From Parvibaculum sp002684405 (lineage in GTDB: Bacteria; Pseudomonadota; Alphaproteobacteria; Parvibaculales; Parvibaculaceae): a DNA stretch of 64,000 nt. The notes below the pieces were generated by a model. That model was not told the origin of the DNA and did no database searches. It was given only the letters and a program-made list of their open reading frames with translations. Within the stretch, counting starts at the first letter, position 1. Every line of letters begins with the position of its first letter. The stretch is from assembly GCA_965140395.1 (NCBI GenBank), contig OZ223207.1, positions 310,001 to 374,000 on the forward strand. The letters run 5' to 3'. The position numbers were made by a program, and so were the translations under genes. This document shows, piece by piece, positions 15,755 through 24,549 of the stretch.

Positions 15755-18700
15755 TCATTCTTCCATTTTGCCGAAGCCCTTGCCGTCATCGCGCAGCCAG
15801 ACATAGATGGCCGGGATGACGAGGATCGTCAGCGCGGTGGATGAGGCGAGGCCGAAGACCATCGAAATCGCCAGTCCCTGGAAGATCGGATCCGTCATGA
15901 TGAAGGCGGCGCCGATCATGGCCGCGCCCGCGGTAAGCACGATGGGCTTGAAGCGGATCGCACCCGCCTCAAGCAGGGCTTCGCGCAGCACCGAGCCAGC
16001 CGCCTGTCGATGGCGGATGAAGTCCACCAGCAGGATCGAGTTTCGCACGATGATGCCTGCCAGTGCGATGAAGCCGATCATCGAGGTTGCGGTGAAAGCC
16101 GCATGGAAGAGCCAGTGGCCAAGCACGATGCCGATCAGCGTCAAAGGCACGGGCACGAGGATGACGAGCGGCAGCTTGAACGAGCCGAACTGGCCGACCA
16201 CCAGCAGATAGATGCCGAGGATCGCCACCGCGAAGGCCGCGCCCATATCGCGGAAGGTGATGTAGGTCACTTCCCATTCGCCGTCCCAGAGCAGGGTGGT
16301 GGTGGATTCATCCAGCGGCTGCCCATGGAACGAGATGACGGGCGGGCCGTCCTTGCCCCAGTCCATCGCGTCGATCCGGTCCTCCACGGCGAACATGCCG
16401 TAGATGGGCGCTTCATATTCGCCGGCGACTTCCGCCATCACCATTTCGGCAAAGCGACCATTGTGGCGGAACAGCGGATAGGAGCCGCGCTCGGTCTTCA
16501 GGGTCACGACGTCGCCCAGCTCGACATTCTTGCCGGTGCGTGTGGTGCCACCCGCGGGCAGAGGCGTGGAGAGGATGCGCTCTCCCATGAACTGAGCCGC
16601 TTTCGGCAATTGCAGCACGATCTCATAAGGCTTGGCGCCATGGCCGCGCTGCGAGAAACCGATCTGCGTGCCGCCGACGATGGTGGCGATGGTATCGTAG
16701 ACCGCCTGCTGCTCGACGCCGTAAAACTCCAGCTTCTCCTGATCGATGATGAAGCGCAGGCGCGGACCGGGTTCATGGAAGGTCGTGTCGATGTCGCGCA
16801 CGAAGGGCACTTCCCGGAAAGCGTTCAGGACCTTTCGGGCGGCATCGCGGCGCGCCTGCTCGGTGGGCCCATAGACCTCGGCCAGCAGCGTTGCCAGAAC
16901 GGGCGGTCCGGGCGGCACTTCCACCACGCGGATATAGGTGCCCTTGGGGTGAGGGAGACTTGCCAGCCGCTGACGCACATCGAGTGCGATCTCATGGCTT
17001 TCGCGCGAGCGCTCGCCCTTGGGCAGCAGATTGACCTGCAAATCGCCCTGTTCGGGTCTGTTGCGCATGTAGTAGTGGCGCACCAGCCCGTTGAAGTTGA
17101 AGGGCGCCGCCGTGCCCGCATAGGCCTGTATGGAGGTGAGTTCCGGCAGGTCCTTCAGCTTGTCGGCGGCGGCATGAAGGAAACGGTCCGTCTCTTCCAG
17201 CGTGGAGCCTTCGGGCAGATCGACGACCACCTGCAGTTCCGACTTGTTGTCGAAGGGCAGGAGTTTCACCGTCACGCTCTTCGTTACGAAGAGCACACAG
17301 ACGGCCGCCGTCAACAGGCCGACAATGATCACGAAGCGTTTGGCCGTTTTCCGCTCGCGCAGCAATGGGCGTGAAATGCGCAGATAAAGTTTTTCCAACC
17401 TGCCGAGGTCGTGATGCGCTTCGACGTCAGCTGCCTCAGGCGCTTCATGCACATGTTCAAAGCGCTTGCCCGCGATCTTCAGCAAGAGCCATGGTGTGAT
17501 GATCACCGCCACGAAGAAGGAGAAGATCATCGCCATGGAGGCGTTGGCCGGGATGGGGCTCATATAGGGGCCCATCATGCCGCTGACGAACATCATGGGC
17601 AGGAGTGCTGCGATGATGGTGAGCGTTGCGATGATGGTCGGATTGCCGACTTCGGCCACGGCTTCGATGGCCGACTGCACCAGCGTCTTCTGGCCCCGCA
17701 TCTTCCAGTGGCGGATGATGTTCTCCACCACCACGATGGCGTCGTCCACAAGGATGCCGATGGAAAAGATGAGCGCGAAAAGGCTCACGCGGTTGATGGT
17801 GTAGCCCATCATCCATGATGCGAAGAGCGTGAGCAGGATAGTGGTCGGAATGATGACGAAGACCACCGCGCCCTCGCGCCAGCCGATCGCCAGCGTGATG
17901 AGGATCACGATGGAGACAGTGGCAAGCGCGAGGTGGAAGAGAAGCTCATTGGCCTTTTCCGTCGCCGTCTCGCCATAGTCGCGGGTGACATGCACTTCTA
18001 CATCGCCGGGGATGAGGCGCGTTTGCAGCACGTCCAGCCGCTGCAACAGGTCATGCGCAACGGTCACGGCGTTGGCGCCCTTGCGTTTGGCAAAGGCGAT
18101 GGTAACGGCGGGGCGGCTGGTCAGCTCCGTTTTGTCGTTTCCCGTCTCGCTGCTTTCCGTCTTGCCATCCTCTTGGGGCTTGGCCACCGTCAATTGCCAG
18201 GCGCGGTGATCGCTTTGGCTCGATCCCACCACGATATCGGCGACGTCTTTCACGTAGACGGGGCGTCCGTCGCGCGAAGTGAGCAGGAGATTGCCGATAT
18301 CGGGCACACCCTGCAGGCTCTCGCCCGCGGTCACCTGTGTGGTGATGTCGAGCTGGGTAAAGGCGCCCGCATTCATGGTGCGGTTGGCGTTCTGCACCTT
18401 GTCCACGAGCTGGTTGAGCGTGATCCCGTAAAGCGAAAGCCGTTCGGGGTCGGGCTCGATACGGATCTGGTTGGGGCTGCCGCCGACAATGTAGGTGAGG
18501 CCGACATTATCGACCTTCATCAGCTCATGCTGCAGCTCGCGGGCAATCTGGTGCAGGCCGTTGTCGGTCCAGCGGTTCGCCGCGTCTGGTTTCGGCGTCA
18601 GGGTCAGCGTCACGATGGCGACGTCATTGATGCCGCGGCCGACGATGAAAGGCTCGGGAATGCCCTTGGGAAGCCTGTCGATATTGGCGCGGATCTTTTC

Positions 18701-19042
18701 ATGCACACGCAGCAGCGCCGTATCCTGATCGGTGCCGACGAGGAAACGCGCCGTCACCAGCACATTGTCGTCCTGGGTGGTGGAGTAAGTGTGCTCCACC
18801 CCGTTGATCCCCTTGACGATGTCTTCCAGCGGTTTGGTGATGAGTTCCACCGCGTCGCGGGCGCGATAGCCGTTGGTGGAGACCATGATGTCGATCATCG
18901 GCACGCTGATCTGCGGCTCCTCCTCGCGCGGCAGCGAGATGAGCGCAACGCTGCCCACCACCAGCGAGGCGATGAGCAGGAGTGGCGTCAGCGGCGACTG
19001 AATGAAAGTGCGTGTCAGCGTCCCGGAGATACCAAGCTTCAT
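15755..19042 (-). CDS. RND-family efflux transporter, inner-membrane pump (AcrB/HAE-like)
   Basis: A 1095-residue RND permease with the usual two repeats: a first membrane helix (residues 15-35), a large periplasmic loop, six helices, a second loop and a final helix set. The TM4 proton-relay motif reads GILVDDAIVVVENI, with adjacent Asp residues. It drives drug, lipid or metal export by proton antiport. The periplasmic docking region matches the broad AcrB/HAE class rather than CusA. It is translationally coupled (four-base overlap) to the adaptor gene. No TolC-type outer-membrane gene is in the window, so it presumably borrows one. Confidence 0.93.
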   Translation of the reverse strand: MKLGISGTLTRTFIQSPLTPLLLIASLVVGSVALISLPREEEPQISVPMIDIMVSTNGYRARDAVELITKPLEDIVKGINGVEHTYSTTQDDNVLVTARFLVGTDQDTALLRVHEKIRANIDRLPKGIPEPFIVGRGINDVAIVTLTLTPKPDAANRWTDNGLHQIARELQHELMKVDNVGLTYIVGGSPNQIRIEPDPERLSLYGITLNQLVDKVQNANRTMNAGAFTQLDITTQVTAGESLQGVPDIGNLLLTSRDGRPVYVKDVADIVVGSSQSDHRAWQLTVAKPQEDGKTESSETGNDKTELTSRPAVTIAFAKRKGANAVTVAHDLLQRLDVLQTRLIPGDVEVHVTRDYGETATEKANELLFHLALATVSIVILITLAIGWREGAVVFVIIPTTILLTLFASWMMGYTINRVSLFALIFSIGILVDDAIVVVENIIRHWKMRGQKTLVQSAIEAVAEVGNPTIIATLTIIAALLPMMFVSGMMGPYMSPIPANASMAMIFSFFVAVIITPWLLLKIAGKRFEHVHEAPEAADVEAHHDLGRLEKLYLRISRPLLRERKTAKRFVIIVGLLTAAVCVLFVTKSVTVKLLPFDNKSELQVVVDLPEGSTLEETDRFLHAAADKLKDLPELTSIQAYAGTAAPFNFNGLVRHYYMRNRPEQGDLQVNLLPKGERSRESHEIALDVRQRLASLPHPKGTYIRVVEVPPGPPVLATLLAEVYGPTEQARRDAARKVLNAFREVPFVRDIDTTFHEPGPRLRFIIDQEKLEFYGVEQQAVYDTIATIVGGTQIGFSQRGHGAKPYEIVLQLPKAAQFMGERILSTPLPAGGTTRTGKNVELGDVVTLKTERGSYPLFRHNGRFAEMVMAEVAGEYEAPIYGMFAVEDRIDAMDWGKDGPPVISFHGQPLDESTTTLLWDGEWEVTYITFRDMGAAFAVAILGIYLLVVGQFGSFKLPLVILVPVPLTLIGIVLGHWLFHAAFTATSMIGFIALAGIIVRNSILLVDFIRHRQAAGSVLREALLEAGAIRFKPIVLTAGAAMIGAAFIMTDPIFQGLAISMVFGLASSTALTILVIPAIYVWLRDDGKGFGKMEE

Positions 19043-20142
19043 GAGCGCTCACCCGTCTCGTCATTAGCGGCGGAGAGCTGCGGCATCGTCACCTTGTCCC
19101 CGGCCTTCAGCCCGGCAAGGATTTCGATTTCCTTTTCGCCCGTTGCGCCGGTGGGGGCGGTGCCCGCGGGCTCGCCGACCTGCACCACGACTTCCGTACC
19201 GTCGGCCAGCGTGACATAGCTGACGCCGAAGCGGCGATAGACGAAACGCTCGGGCAGGATGAGCGCCTGCCGCTTGCCGGTGGCGACCCAGACGCGGGTG
19301 CGTTCGCCGACGAAATAGTCACCAAGGTCTTTGACCGAGACGTCTGCGATCACGCGGCCATCCCGGATTTCAGGATAGACGAGTGTCACCTGGCCCTCGC
19401 GCACCTCTTTGCCCGGATCGGGGTCCATGCCGCGCGTGCCGACAAGGATGGTGTCGCCCGCCTTCAGGAAGCGCGCATGACGCTCGGGGAGTTGCAGGCG
19501 GAGAATATAGTCGTCGACGGCGAGCGTGGCGACGGTTTCGCCGGCCATCACGACGCTGCCGCCTTGCAGCGGCACGGTCAGGATGCGGCCATCGCCGGGT
19601 GCGAGTACGGCGCCTTCCTCGCTTTGCTGATTCACGACTTCACGGTCGGAGCGGGCGGCCTCCAGATTGCGTTCGGCAACCCGCAGCGCGGTCCGTGCGT
19701 TATCGAGATAGGCCTGCGCCACCGTGCCGGACTTGCGCAGCTTCGCGGCGCGCTGATAGTCGAGCTGCGCCTTGGTGAGTTCCGCCTTGCGCGCTTCCAC
19801 GCGCTGCTCCAGCCCCTGCATCTGAAGGGCGAGCTTCTCATCCGTGACCAGAGCGATTTCATCGCCGGCCTTGACGAGGTCGCCTTCGCGCACGCTCAGG
19901 GAGGCAATGGTGCCGGCGATCCGGGTCCGCGCCACCAGGTCGTGCTTGGGTTCCACCGTGGCGATGACTGCCTTGCGATCGTCCAGCGTCACCTGGCGCA
20001 CGACGACCGTGTCCGCTGCGGCCGTGTCCGATGCCGCATCCGCCGCGTTGGCGGGCAGGGCGGCGGCCGAGACGAGGGCAAGTGCGAACGCGGCCAGCAT
20101 CAGGCCGAGGCGGGCGGGGCTGCGATGAGGGCGATTGGTCAT
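19039..20142 (-). CDS. RND efflux periplasmic adaptor (membrane fusion protein)
   Basis: A 367-residue adaptor with a cleavable signal peptide (LGLMLAAFALALVSAAALPANA). The lipoyl halves flank a coiled-coil hairpin: VRQVTLDDRKAVIATVEPKH, the Ala/Lys/Glu-rich hairpin at about residues 105-165, then VLAPGDGRILTVPLQGG. A beta-barrel and membrane-proximal domain follow. It bridges the RND pump to an outer-membrane channel. It is the first gene of the operon, overlapping the pump by four bases. The divergent promoter region at 20143-20314 carries a perfect inverted repeat that could be an operator. Confidence 0.92.
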   Translation of the reverse strand: MTNRPHRSPARLGLMLAAFALALVSAAALPANAADAASDTAAADTVVVRQVTLDDRKAVIATVEPKHDLVARTRIAGTIASLSVREGDLVKAGDEIALVTDEKLALQMQGLEQRVEARKAELTKAQLDYQRAAKLRKSGTVAQAYLDNARTALRVAERNLEAARSDREVVNQQSEEGAVLAPGDGRILTVPLQGGSVVMAGETVATLAVDDYILRLQLPERHARFLKAGDTILVGTRGMDPDPGKEVREGQVTLVYPEIRDGRVIADVSVKDLGDYFVGERTRVWVATGKRQALILPERFVYRRFGVSYVTLADGTEVVVQVGEPAGTAPTGATGEKEIEILAGLKAGDKVTMPQLSAANDETGERS

Positions 20143-20232
20143 GCGGTTTTCTCCCTGGGCGAATATCAGTTGACCAATATATAAGTAATAACTAAATTAC
20201 AAGAGCCAGCCGCGAGTTCGGCGACGCGAAAA

Positions 20233-20261
20233 GCGACATTAATGACGTAGCTCAATGTCGC
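20233..20261. promoter_or_regulatory. Perfect inverted repeat between efflux operon and DUF2892 gene
   Basis: GCGACATT at 20233-20240 and AATGTCGC at 20254-20261, an exact 8-bp inverted repeat with a 13-base spacer, in the centre of a divergent promoter region. The size fits a dimeric repressor or activator site. No regulator gene is adjacent, so the binding protein is unknown. Confidence 0.5.
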
Positions 20262-20271
20262 GTGTTTAGCG

Positions 20272-20285
20272 CTGGCATAGATCAA
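20272..20285. promoter_or_regulatory. FNR/FixK-like box before the DUF2892 gene
   Basis: CTGGCATAGATCAA differs from TTGACATAGATCAA, a good FNR/FixK-type site, at two positions. Its centre is only about 36 bases before the ATG at 20315, too close for classical activation from -41.5 unless the leader is very short, so repression or coincidence is possible. Confidence 0.3.
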
Positions 20286-20314
20286 AAACAGCCGCTCAAA
20301 CGGAGGGTTTGGAT

Positions 20315-20518
20315 ATGTCGCTCGATCGTGCCGTGATGGCCTTTGCCGGATTTATGGTTCTGCTCAGCCTCGCGCTGGCGCATTTCCACAGCGAATACTG
20401 GCTGCTTCTGACTGTCTTTGTCGGCCTCAATCTCATTCAAGCCTCTTTCACGGGGTTCTGTCCCGCCGCGCTGGTGCTGAAGCGGCTTGGGGTGCGTCCG
20501 GGCGTTGCCTTCTCCTGA
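20315..20518 (+). CDS. DUF2892 (YgaP-like) two-helix membrane protein
   Basis: A 67-residue protein made almost entirely of two hydrophobic helices: DRAVMAFAGFMVLLSLALAH and YWLLLTVFVGLNLIQASFTG, followed by FCPAALVLKRLG. The FTGFCP signature and size are those of DUF2892, also found as the membrane tail of YgaP-type rhodanese proteins and near sulfur oxidation genes. The ATG at 20315 has GGAGG eight bases upstream. The sulfide:quinone reductase-like gene follows on the same strand, which supports a sulfur-related role, but a strong terminator hairpin lies between them. Confidence 0.85.
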   Translation: MSLDRAVMAFAGFMVLLSLALAHFHSEYWLLLTVFVGLNLIQASFTGFCPAALVLKRLGVRPGVAFS

Positions 20519-20528
20519 CGTCCGGCGA

Positions 20529-20568
20529 GGCGGCGGCGTCTCCCCCCTCGGACGCCGCCGCCTTTCTT
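20529..20568 (+). terminator. Strong terminator hairpin between DUF2892 and sqr-like genes
   Basis: A 12-bp perfect stem (GGCGGCGGCGTC with GACGCCGCCGCC), ten-base loop, then TTTCTT. It starts 11 bases after the DUF2892 stop and sits 55 bases before the next gene, so it either separates two units or attenuates the second. Confidence 0.85.
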
Positions 20569-20623
20569 ATTCGTTCGATGAATTAACGAGCGGCGCTCAG
20601 CCGCCATTGCGGAGGAAATTTTC

Positions 20624-21910
20624 ATGAGCCGGATCGTGGTACTCGGCGGCGGCATTGGCGGTATCGCCATGGCCTATGAGTTACGCAGCGTTGTCGGTCG
20701 CAAGGCCGATATTACAGTCGTTTCCAATACCGAATGGTTCCATTTCGTGCCGTCCAATCCGTGGGTGTCGGTGGGCTGGCGCGAGGCGAAGGACATCAAG
20801 GTCCATCTGCCGGAAACGCTCGGCAAATATGGCATCAAGTTCAATGCCGCCGGCGCGACCAGGGTCGTCGCGTCTGAAAACAAGCTCGTCCTCGGCGACG
20901 GCAGCGACCTTGAGTATGACTATCTGGTGATCGCGACCGGTCCCGACCTTGCTTTCGACGAGATCGAAGGGCTCGGCCCCCAGGGGCATTCTTCGTCCAT
21001 CTGCCATGTCGACCATGCGGAAGAGATGAACGAGAAATGGGACGCCTTTTGCGAGGATCCCGGCCCGATGGTGGTGGGTTCGGTGCAGGGCGCATCCTGT
21101 TTCGGTCCGGCCTATGAATTCGCGCTGATCGCCAATGCGGATCTGCGCAAGCGGAAGATCCGCGACAAGGTACCGCTGACTTTCGTCACCTCCGAGCCCT
21201 ATATCGGGCATCTCGGTCTGGGTGGCGTCGGCGACACGAAATCGCAGCTGGAATCCCTGATGCGCGACCGCGACATCAAATGGATCACCAATGCGAAGGT
21301 GGAGCGCGTCACGCCGGAGGCCGTGGAAGTCGTCGAGGTCAATGACGACGGCACGGAGAAGAAGCGTCACACGCTGCCGAGCAAGCTCAACATGTTCATT
21401 CCTGGCTTCCGCGGCGTGAACTGCATGATGGACGAGACGGGCAAGGGCATCGAAGGCCTGTGCAATCCGCGCGGTTTCGTGCTGGTGGACGAGTATCAGC
21501 GCAATCCGACCTTCAAGAACGTCTATGCGGTGGGCGTTTGCGTCGCCATTCCGCCGGTCGAGCAGACGCCGGTACCGGTGGGCGTACCCAAGACGGGCTA
21601 CATGATCGAGTCCATGGTGGCCGCCGTAGGGCGTAACATCCAGCACCAGATCGAAGGTCGCGAGCCGACCGACCGGCCGACGCTCAATGCCGTCTGCCTG
21701 GCCGATTTCGGCGATAGCGGCGTGGCCTTCGTGGCGTTGCCGCAAATCCCGCCGCGTAACGTCAACTGGTCGGGCGAAGGCTATTGGGTGCATCTCGCCA
21801 AGGTCGGTTTCGAGAAATATTTCCTGCACAAGGTGCGTTCGGGCTCCGGCGAGCCGGGCTATGAGCGCGTCGTGCTGAAGGCGCTGGGTATCGAACGGCT
21901 GAAGAGCTGA
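20624..21910 (+). CDS. Sulfide:quinone reductase-like flavoprotein
   Basis: A 428-residue member of the disulfide-oxidoreductase flavoprotein family. The FAD-binding motif VVLGGGIGGIAMAYEL is at the N-terminus; Cys residues in GSVQGASCFGPAYEF and YAVGVCVAIPP sit where the SQR active-site pair is expected, and a C-terminal membrane-binding segment follows. SQR oxidises sulfide to polysulfide and passes electrons to quinone. The family also contains flavocytochrome c sulfide dehydrogenase and NDH-2; the Cys residues and the DUF2892 neighbour favour SQR. It is convergent with the TetR gene. Confidence 0.85.
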   Translation: MSRIVVLGGGIGGIAMAYELRSVVGRKADITVVSNTEWFHFVPSNPWVSVGWREAKDIKVHLPETLGKYGIKFNAAGATRVVASENKLVLGDGSDLEYDYLVIATGPDLAFDEIEGLGPQGHSSSICHVDHAEEMNEKWDAFCEDPGPMVVGSVQGASCFGPAYEFALIANADLRKRKIRDKVPLTFVTSEPYIGHLGLGGVGDTKSQLESLMRDRDIKWITNAKVERVTPEAVEVVEVNDDGTEKKRHTLPSKLNMFIPGFRGVNCMMDETGKGIEGLCNPRGFVLVDEYQRNPTFKNVYAVGVCVAIPPVEQTPVPVGVPKTGYMIESMVAAVGRNIQHQIEGREPTDRPTLNAVCLADFGDSGVAFVALPQIPPRNVNWSGEGYWVHLAKVGFEKYFLHKVRSGSGEPGYERVVLKALGIERLKS

Positions 21911-21913
21911 CGC

Positions 21914-22495
21914 TCAGTTTCGCTGGCTGAGGCGCGCGACACAGGCGGCGAGCGTGTCGCGGGCGCGCGCCCGGTTGGCCGGCGTGAAATTGACGGCGGC
22001 CTGAAGGCCGAGTCCGTCCGCGATGCCGGAAAGGATGTCGGCTTCGTGGGCAGCGTCCGTCCCGGGCGCCAGTGCCTCGATCAGCGGAACGAGCGATTTG
22101 CGCCAGAGTTGATGGCTTCGGTCGTTTTCGGCCGCAAGCTCCGGATTGCTCGCCGCCGCGCTCCAGAAGGCGATCCAGACCTTCCATTCCCTGAGACGCT
22201 TTGCGTCGAGCGGCAGCGTCTCTTCCAGATGGAGCAGCAGTTTTTCGGCGGGGGGCAGGGTGCTCTTTGCCGCCTCTGCCATGCGTTCCCCGGCGGCATC
22301 GTAGACGGCTCTCAATGCCGCCAGCACCAGCTCTTCCCGGTTCTCGAAATAATGGGTGATGCGGCCCGTGGTGCAGCCGGCCGCCGCTGCCACCTTGCGC
22401 ATGGTGAGCGCTTCCAGCCCCTCATCGGCGATGACCTGCCAGCTCGCTTCCACGAGTTCCCGGCGGCGCAGATCGTGATCTATCAGCTTCGGCAT
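21914..22495 (-). CDS. TetR-family regulator (BetI-like)
   Basis: A 193-residue TetR protein. The HTH reads ALTMRKVAAAAGCTTGRITHYF, close to BetI-like members that recognise AT-centred palindromes. The ligand domain follows. It is divergent from a fatty acid hydroxylase family gene across a 100-base spacer that contains two copies of a GTTTTGCAAAA palindrome, the obvious operator. The likely role is repression of the hydroxylase and of itself in response to a lipid-like ligand (inference). Confidence 0.92.
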   Translation of the reverse strand: MPKLIDHDLRRRELVEASWQVIADEGLEALTMRKVAAAAGCTTGRITHYFENREELVLAALRAVYDAAGERMAEAAKSTLPPAEKLLLHLEETLPLDAKRLREWKVWIAFWSAAASNPELAAENDRSHQLWRKSLVPLIEALAPGTDAAHEADILSGIADGLGLQAAVNFTPANRARARDTLAACVARLSQRN

Positions 22496-22528
22496 GGCGG
22501 CAGGTTAGGGCTTCCTCCTCTTACGCAC

Positions 22529-22578
22529 AACAAATGTTTTGCAAAAAGAGTTCGCGTAACATATGTTTTGCAAAACAG
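22529..22578. promoter_or_regulatory. Twin palindromic operator of the TetR/hydroxylase pair
   Basis: Two nearly identical 20-base sites share AACA-N-ATGTTTTGCAAAA-N-AG, at 22529-22548 and 22558-22577, with a repeat spacing of 29 bases. Each is centred on the palindrome TTTTGCAAAA. They fill the divergent spacer and fit two TetR dimers about three helical turns apart. Confidence 0.8.
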
Positions 22579-22595
22579 GGATATGGAGGATCGTC

Positions 22596-23513
22596 ATGCT
22601 GGAATTTCTGCAAGGACTGCTGGCAATCAGGGATGTGGACCAGCTCGGTTTTCTGCTGGCCTTTCTGGGCGCGGAGCTGCTTTTGACGCTGATAATGGGG
22701 CGGCCCTACTACAATGCCAGGGACAGTCTCTGCTCCGTGACGATGGGGTTGGCCTATGCGGCCAGCATCGCGCTGTCGGCGGGGATCATGCTGGCGATGC
22801 TGTTCTGGGTGCAGCAATTCGCCTTCGTCCAGATGGACTGGACGTCGAGCGCCGGGCTCATTCTGGCCGCTTATGTAATTGTCGATTTTCTGTTTTACGC
22901 CTATCACCGCGTCATTCATGAGGTGCGGCTGGGCTGGGCGGCGCATGTGAACCATCACTCCAGCCAGCATTTCAATGGCGGCACGGCACTCAGAAGTTCC
23001 TTCGTTGAAGCCTGGATAGAACCATTCTTTCTGATCCCGGCGGTGCTCATCGGCATTCACCCGGTGATGGCGGTGGCGCTCGTCTCGCTCAACCATCTCT
23101 ATCAGTACTGGATCCACACCCGTTTCATCGGCAAGCTCGGCCCGTTCGAGTGGGTGTTCAACACGCCGTCGCATCATCGCGTGCATCATGCGAGCAATAT
23201 CCAGTATTGCGATCGGAACTACGCGGGCACCCTCATCATCTGGGACAGGCTGTTCGGCACATTCGAACGGGAAGAGGAGGAACCGGTCTTCGGTATCCGC
23301 CATCAGCTCGATACCTGGAATCCGATCAAGGCAACCTTTCACGAGTGGATCGCCATAGGCCGCGATCTTCTGCGTGCACGGTCTCTGCGCGAGGTCGGCG
23401 GCTATCTGTTCCAGCCGCCGGGCTGGTCTCCGGATGGCGACGGGGAGACGACCCGGGTCATGCAGAAACGCTACAAGGCCGAAGTGGCGACAAGTGAACG
23501 GGAAGCGGCCTAG
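22596..23513 (+). CDS. Fatty acid hydroxylase / sterol desaturase family protein (second copy)
   Basis: A 305-residue membrane diiron protein with histidine clusters HRVIH, HHSSQHFNGG and HRVHHASN. Several hydrophobic segments precede them. It is a diverged paralogue of the gene at 9800-10753; both end with a GWSxDG segment (GWSPDG here, GWSHDG there). The upstream frame opens at 22563, but GGAGG eight bases before the ATG at 22596 fixes the start, and 22563 would put the operator inside the gene. It is divergent from the TetR gene and probably controlled by it. The lipid substrate is unknown. Confidence 0.88.
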   Translation: MLEFLQGLLAIRDVDQLGFLLAFLGAELLLTLIMGRPYYNARDSLCSVTMGLAYAASIALSAGIMLAMLFWVQQFAFVQMDWTSSAGLILAAYVIVDFLFYAYHRVIHEVRLGWAAHVNHHSSQHFNGGTALRSSFVEAWIEPFFLIPAVLIGIHPVMAVALVSLNHLYQYWIHTRFIGKLGPFEWVFNTPSHHRVHHASNIQYCDRNYAGTLIIWDRLFGTFEREEEEPVFGIRHQLDTWNPIKATFHEWIAIGRDLLRARSLREVGGYLFQPPGWSPDGDGETTRVMQKRYKAEVATSEREAA

Positions 23514-23572
23514 GCGGTTAATGGCTGGAGAATTGCTTCGTTCGGGGTGGATGCCCTTCGAATGGAAGCAGA

Positions 23573-24307
23573 ATGTCCCAGACCGGTACATATGACGGCA
23601 GTTTTTCCCGGGCCCGCGGCTTTTCCGAGGCTCTCGGCCCGGGTTTCGATTTGCGCCTCCTGCGCAAAGGGCTCGTTGCCGCTTCCGCAACCGTCATTCT
23701 GCTCGGCATTTTCCGGGAATGGTTCGTTGCCCATTACGGCGTCGAGACCGTGTTTCAGGATATGCGGCATATCGCGCTCGACGCGGAGATGTGTCTCGGG
23801 GCCTGGTACAGTGCGACATTGATGGTTCTTGCCGCCGGATTGATGGCCGTCATCGCCAGGCTGACGGCGCGTAGTGGGCGCGGCATGGTGGGATATTGGG
23901 TCGTGCTCGCCATCGTCTTTATCGGGCTTTCGCTCGATGAGGAGACGAGCGTCCATGAGCTCGCGATAGAACCGCTGCGCAACCAGTTTCATCTGACGGG
24001 CGTGTTCTATTTCGCCTGGGTTGTGCCGGGATTGATTCTGGTCTCTCTCTTCGCGCTGGTTTATGCGCGCTTCCTTCGAGCCTTGCCCCGTCCCTTTGGT
24101 CTTATGTTTTTCGTCTGCGGCGGTGTTTATGTGGCCGGCGCATTGGGGATGGAGATGGTTGCCGGGGTCATAGGGGAGCATGGCATCCGCTATGTCGTCT
24201 GCTTCATCATCGAAGAGGGCCTCGAGATTGCGGGCATGACGATGTTCGTGCTGACCCTGCTGTCCTATCTCCGACATCATTTCGACGGGCTGGCGGTGCG
24301 CTTCTAG
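23573..24307 (+). CDS. Polytopic membrane protein of unknown function with conserved acidic/His motifs
   Basis: A 244-residue protein with about six hydrophobic helices (roughly 34-50, 77-97, 107-121, 143-166, 177-199, 209-231). Charged residues sit in or beside membrane segments: DEETSVHE at 122-129, GMEMVAG around Glu194, and EEGLEIAG at 214-221. Such Glu/His groups could bind a metal or form part of an active site. I recall similar motifs in uncharacterised bacterial membrane proteins but cannot name a family. The start is supported by GGAAG five bases upstream. It lies 60 bases after the hydroxylase on the same strand, so a shared lipid context is possible. Confidence 0.75.
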   Translation: MSQTGTYDGSFSRARGFSEALGPGFDLRLLRKGLVAASATVILLGIFREWFVAHYGVETVFQDMRHIALDAEMCLGAWYSATLMVLAAGLMAVIARLTARSGRGMVGYWVVLAIVFIGLSLDEETSVHELAIEPLRNQFHLTGVFYFAWVVPGLILVSLFALVYARFLRALPRPFGLMFFVCGGVYVAGALGMEMVAGVIGEHGIRYVVCFIIEEGLEIAGMTMFVLTLLSYLRHHFDGLAVRF

Positions 24308-24312
24308 CCCGT

Positions 24313-24549
24313 TCAATAATGTGGCGGCGGCGGCTCATGGCCGGCGGGCTTGCTGCTGTCGCGTTCGACCGATTCCATGCGTTCCTGGAGCAGGCCGAGC
24401 TTGCGTTTCAGCACATCGATTTCGTGCCACTGACGGATGATGGTTTCGTTCAGTTCCTCGACGGTCCGGTCCTGATGGCTCAGCCGGATTTCGAGGTTGG
24501 CGATGCGCGTTTCCGCGTCGGCCGGGATTTCTTTTCCGTTTCCGGACAT
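24313..24549 (-). CDS. slyX: SlyX family protein
   Basis: A 78-residue protein that matches SlyX throughout: AETRIANLEIRLSHQDRTVE, then a coiled-coil (LNETIIRQWHEIDVLKRKLG) and the Pro/His-rich end EPPPPHY. SlyX is a small conserved coiled-coil protein without established function. The ATG at 24549 lies inside the 3' end of the GIY-YIG gene, a 70-base overlap in another frame, so its ribosome site lies within that coding sequence. The family hallmark ending confirms the frame. Confidence 0.9.
   Translation of the reverse strand: MSGNGKEIPADAETRIANLEIRLSHQDRTVEELNETIIRQWHEIDVLKRKLGLLQERMESVERDSSKPAGHEPPPPHY

Noticed and set aside
20272..20315. Classical FNR activation of the DUF2892 gene
   Set aside because: The box centre is about 36 bases from the ATG, so a -41.5 activator would put the transcription start inside the gene. 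I kept the site only as a weak candidate.
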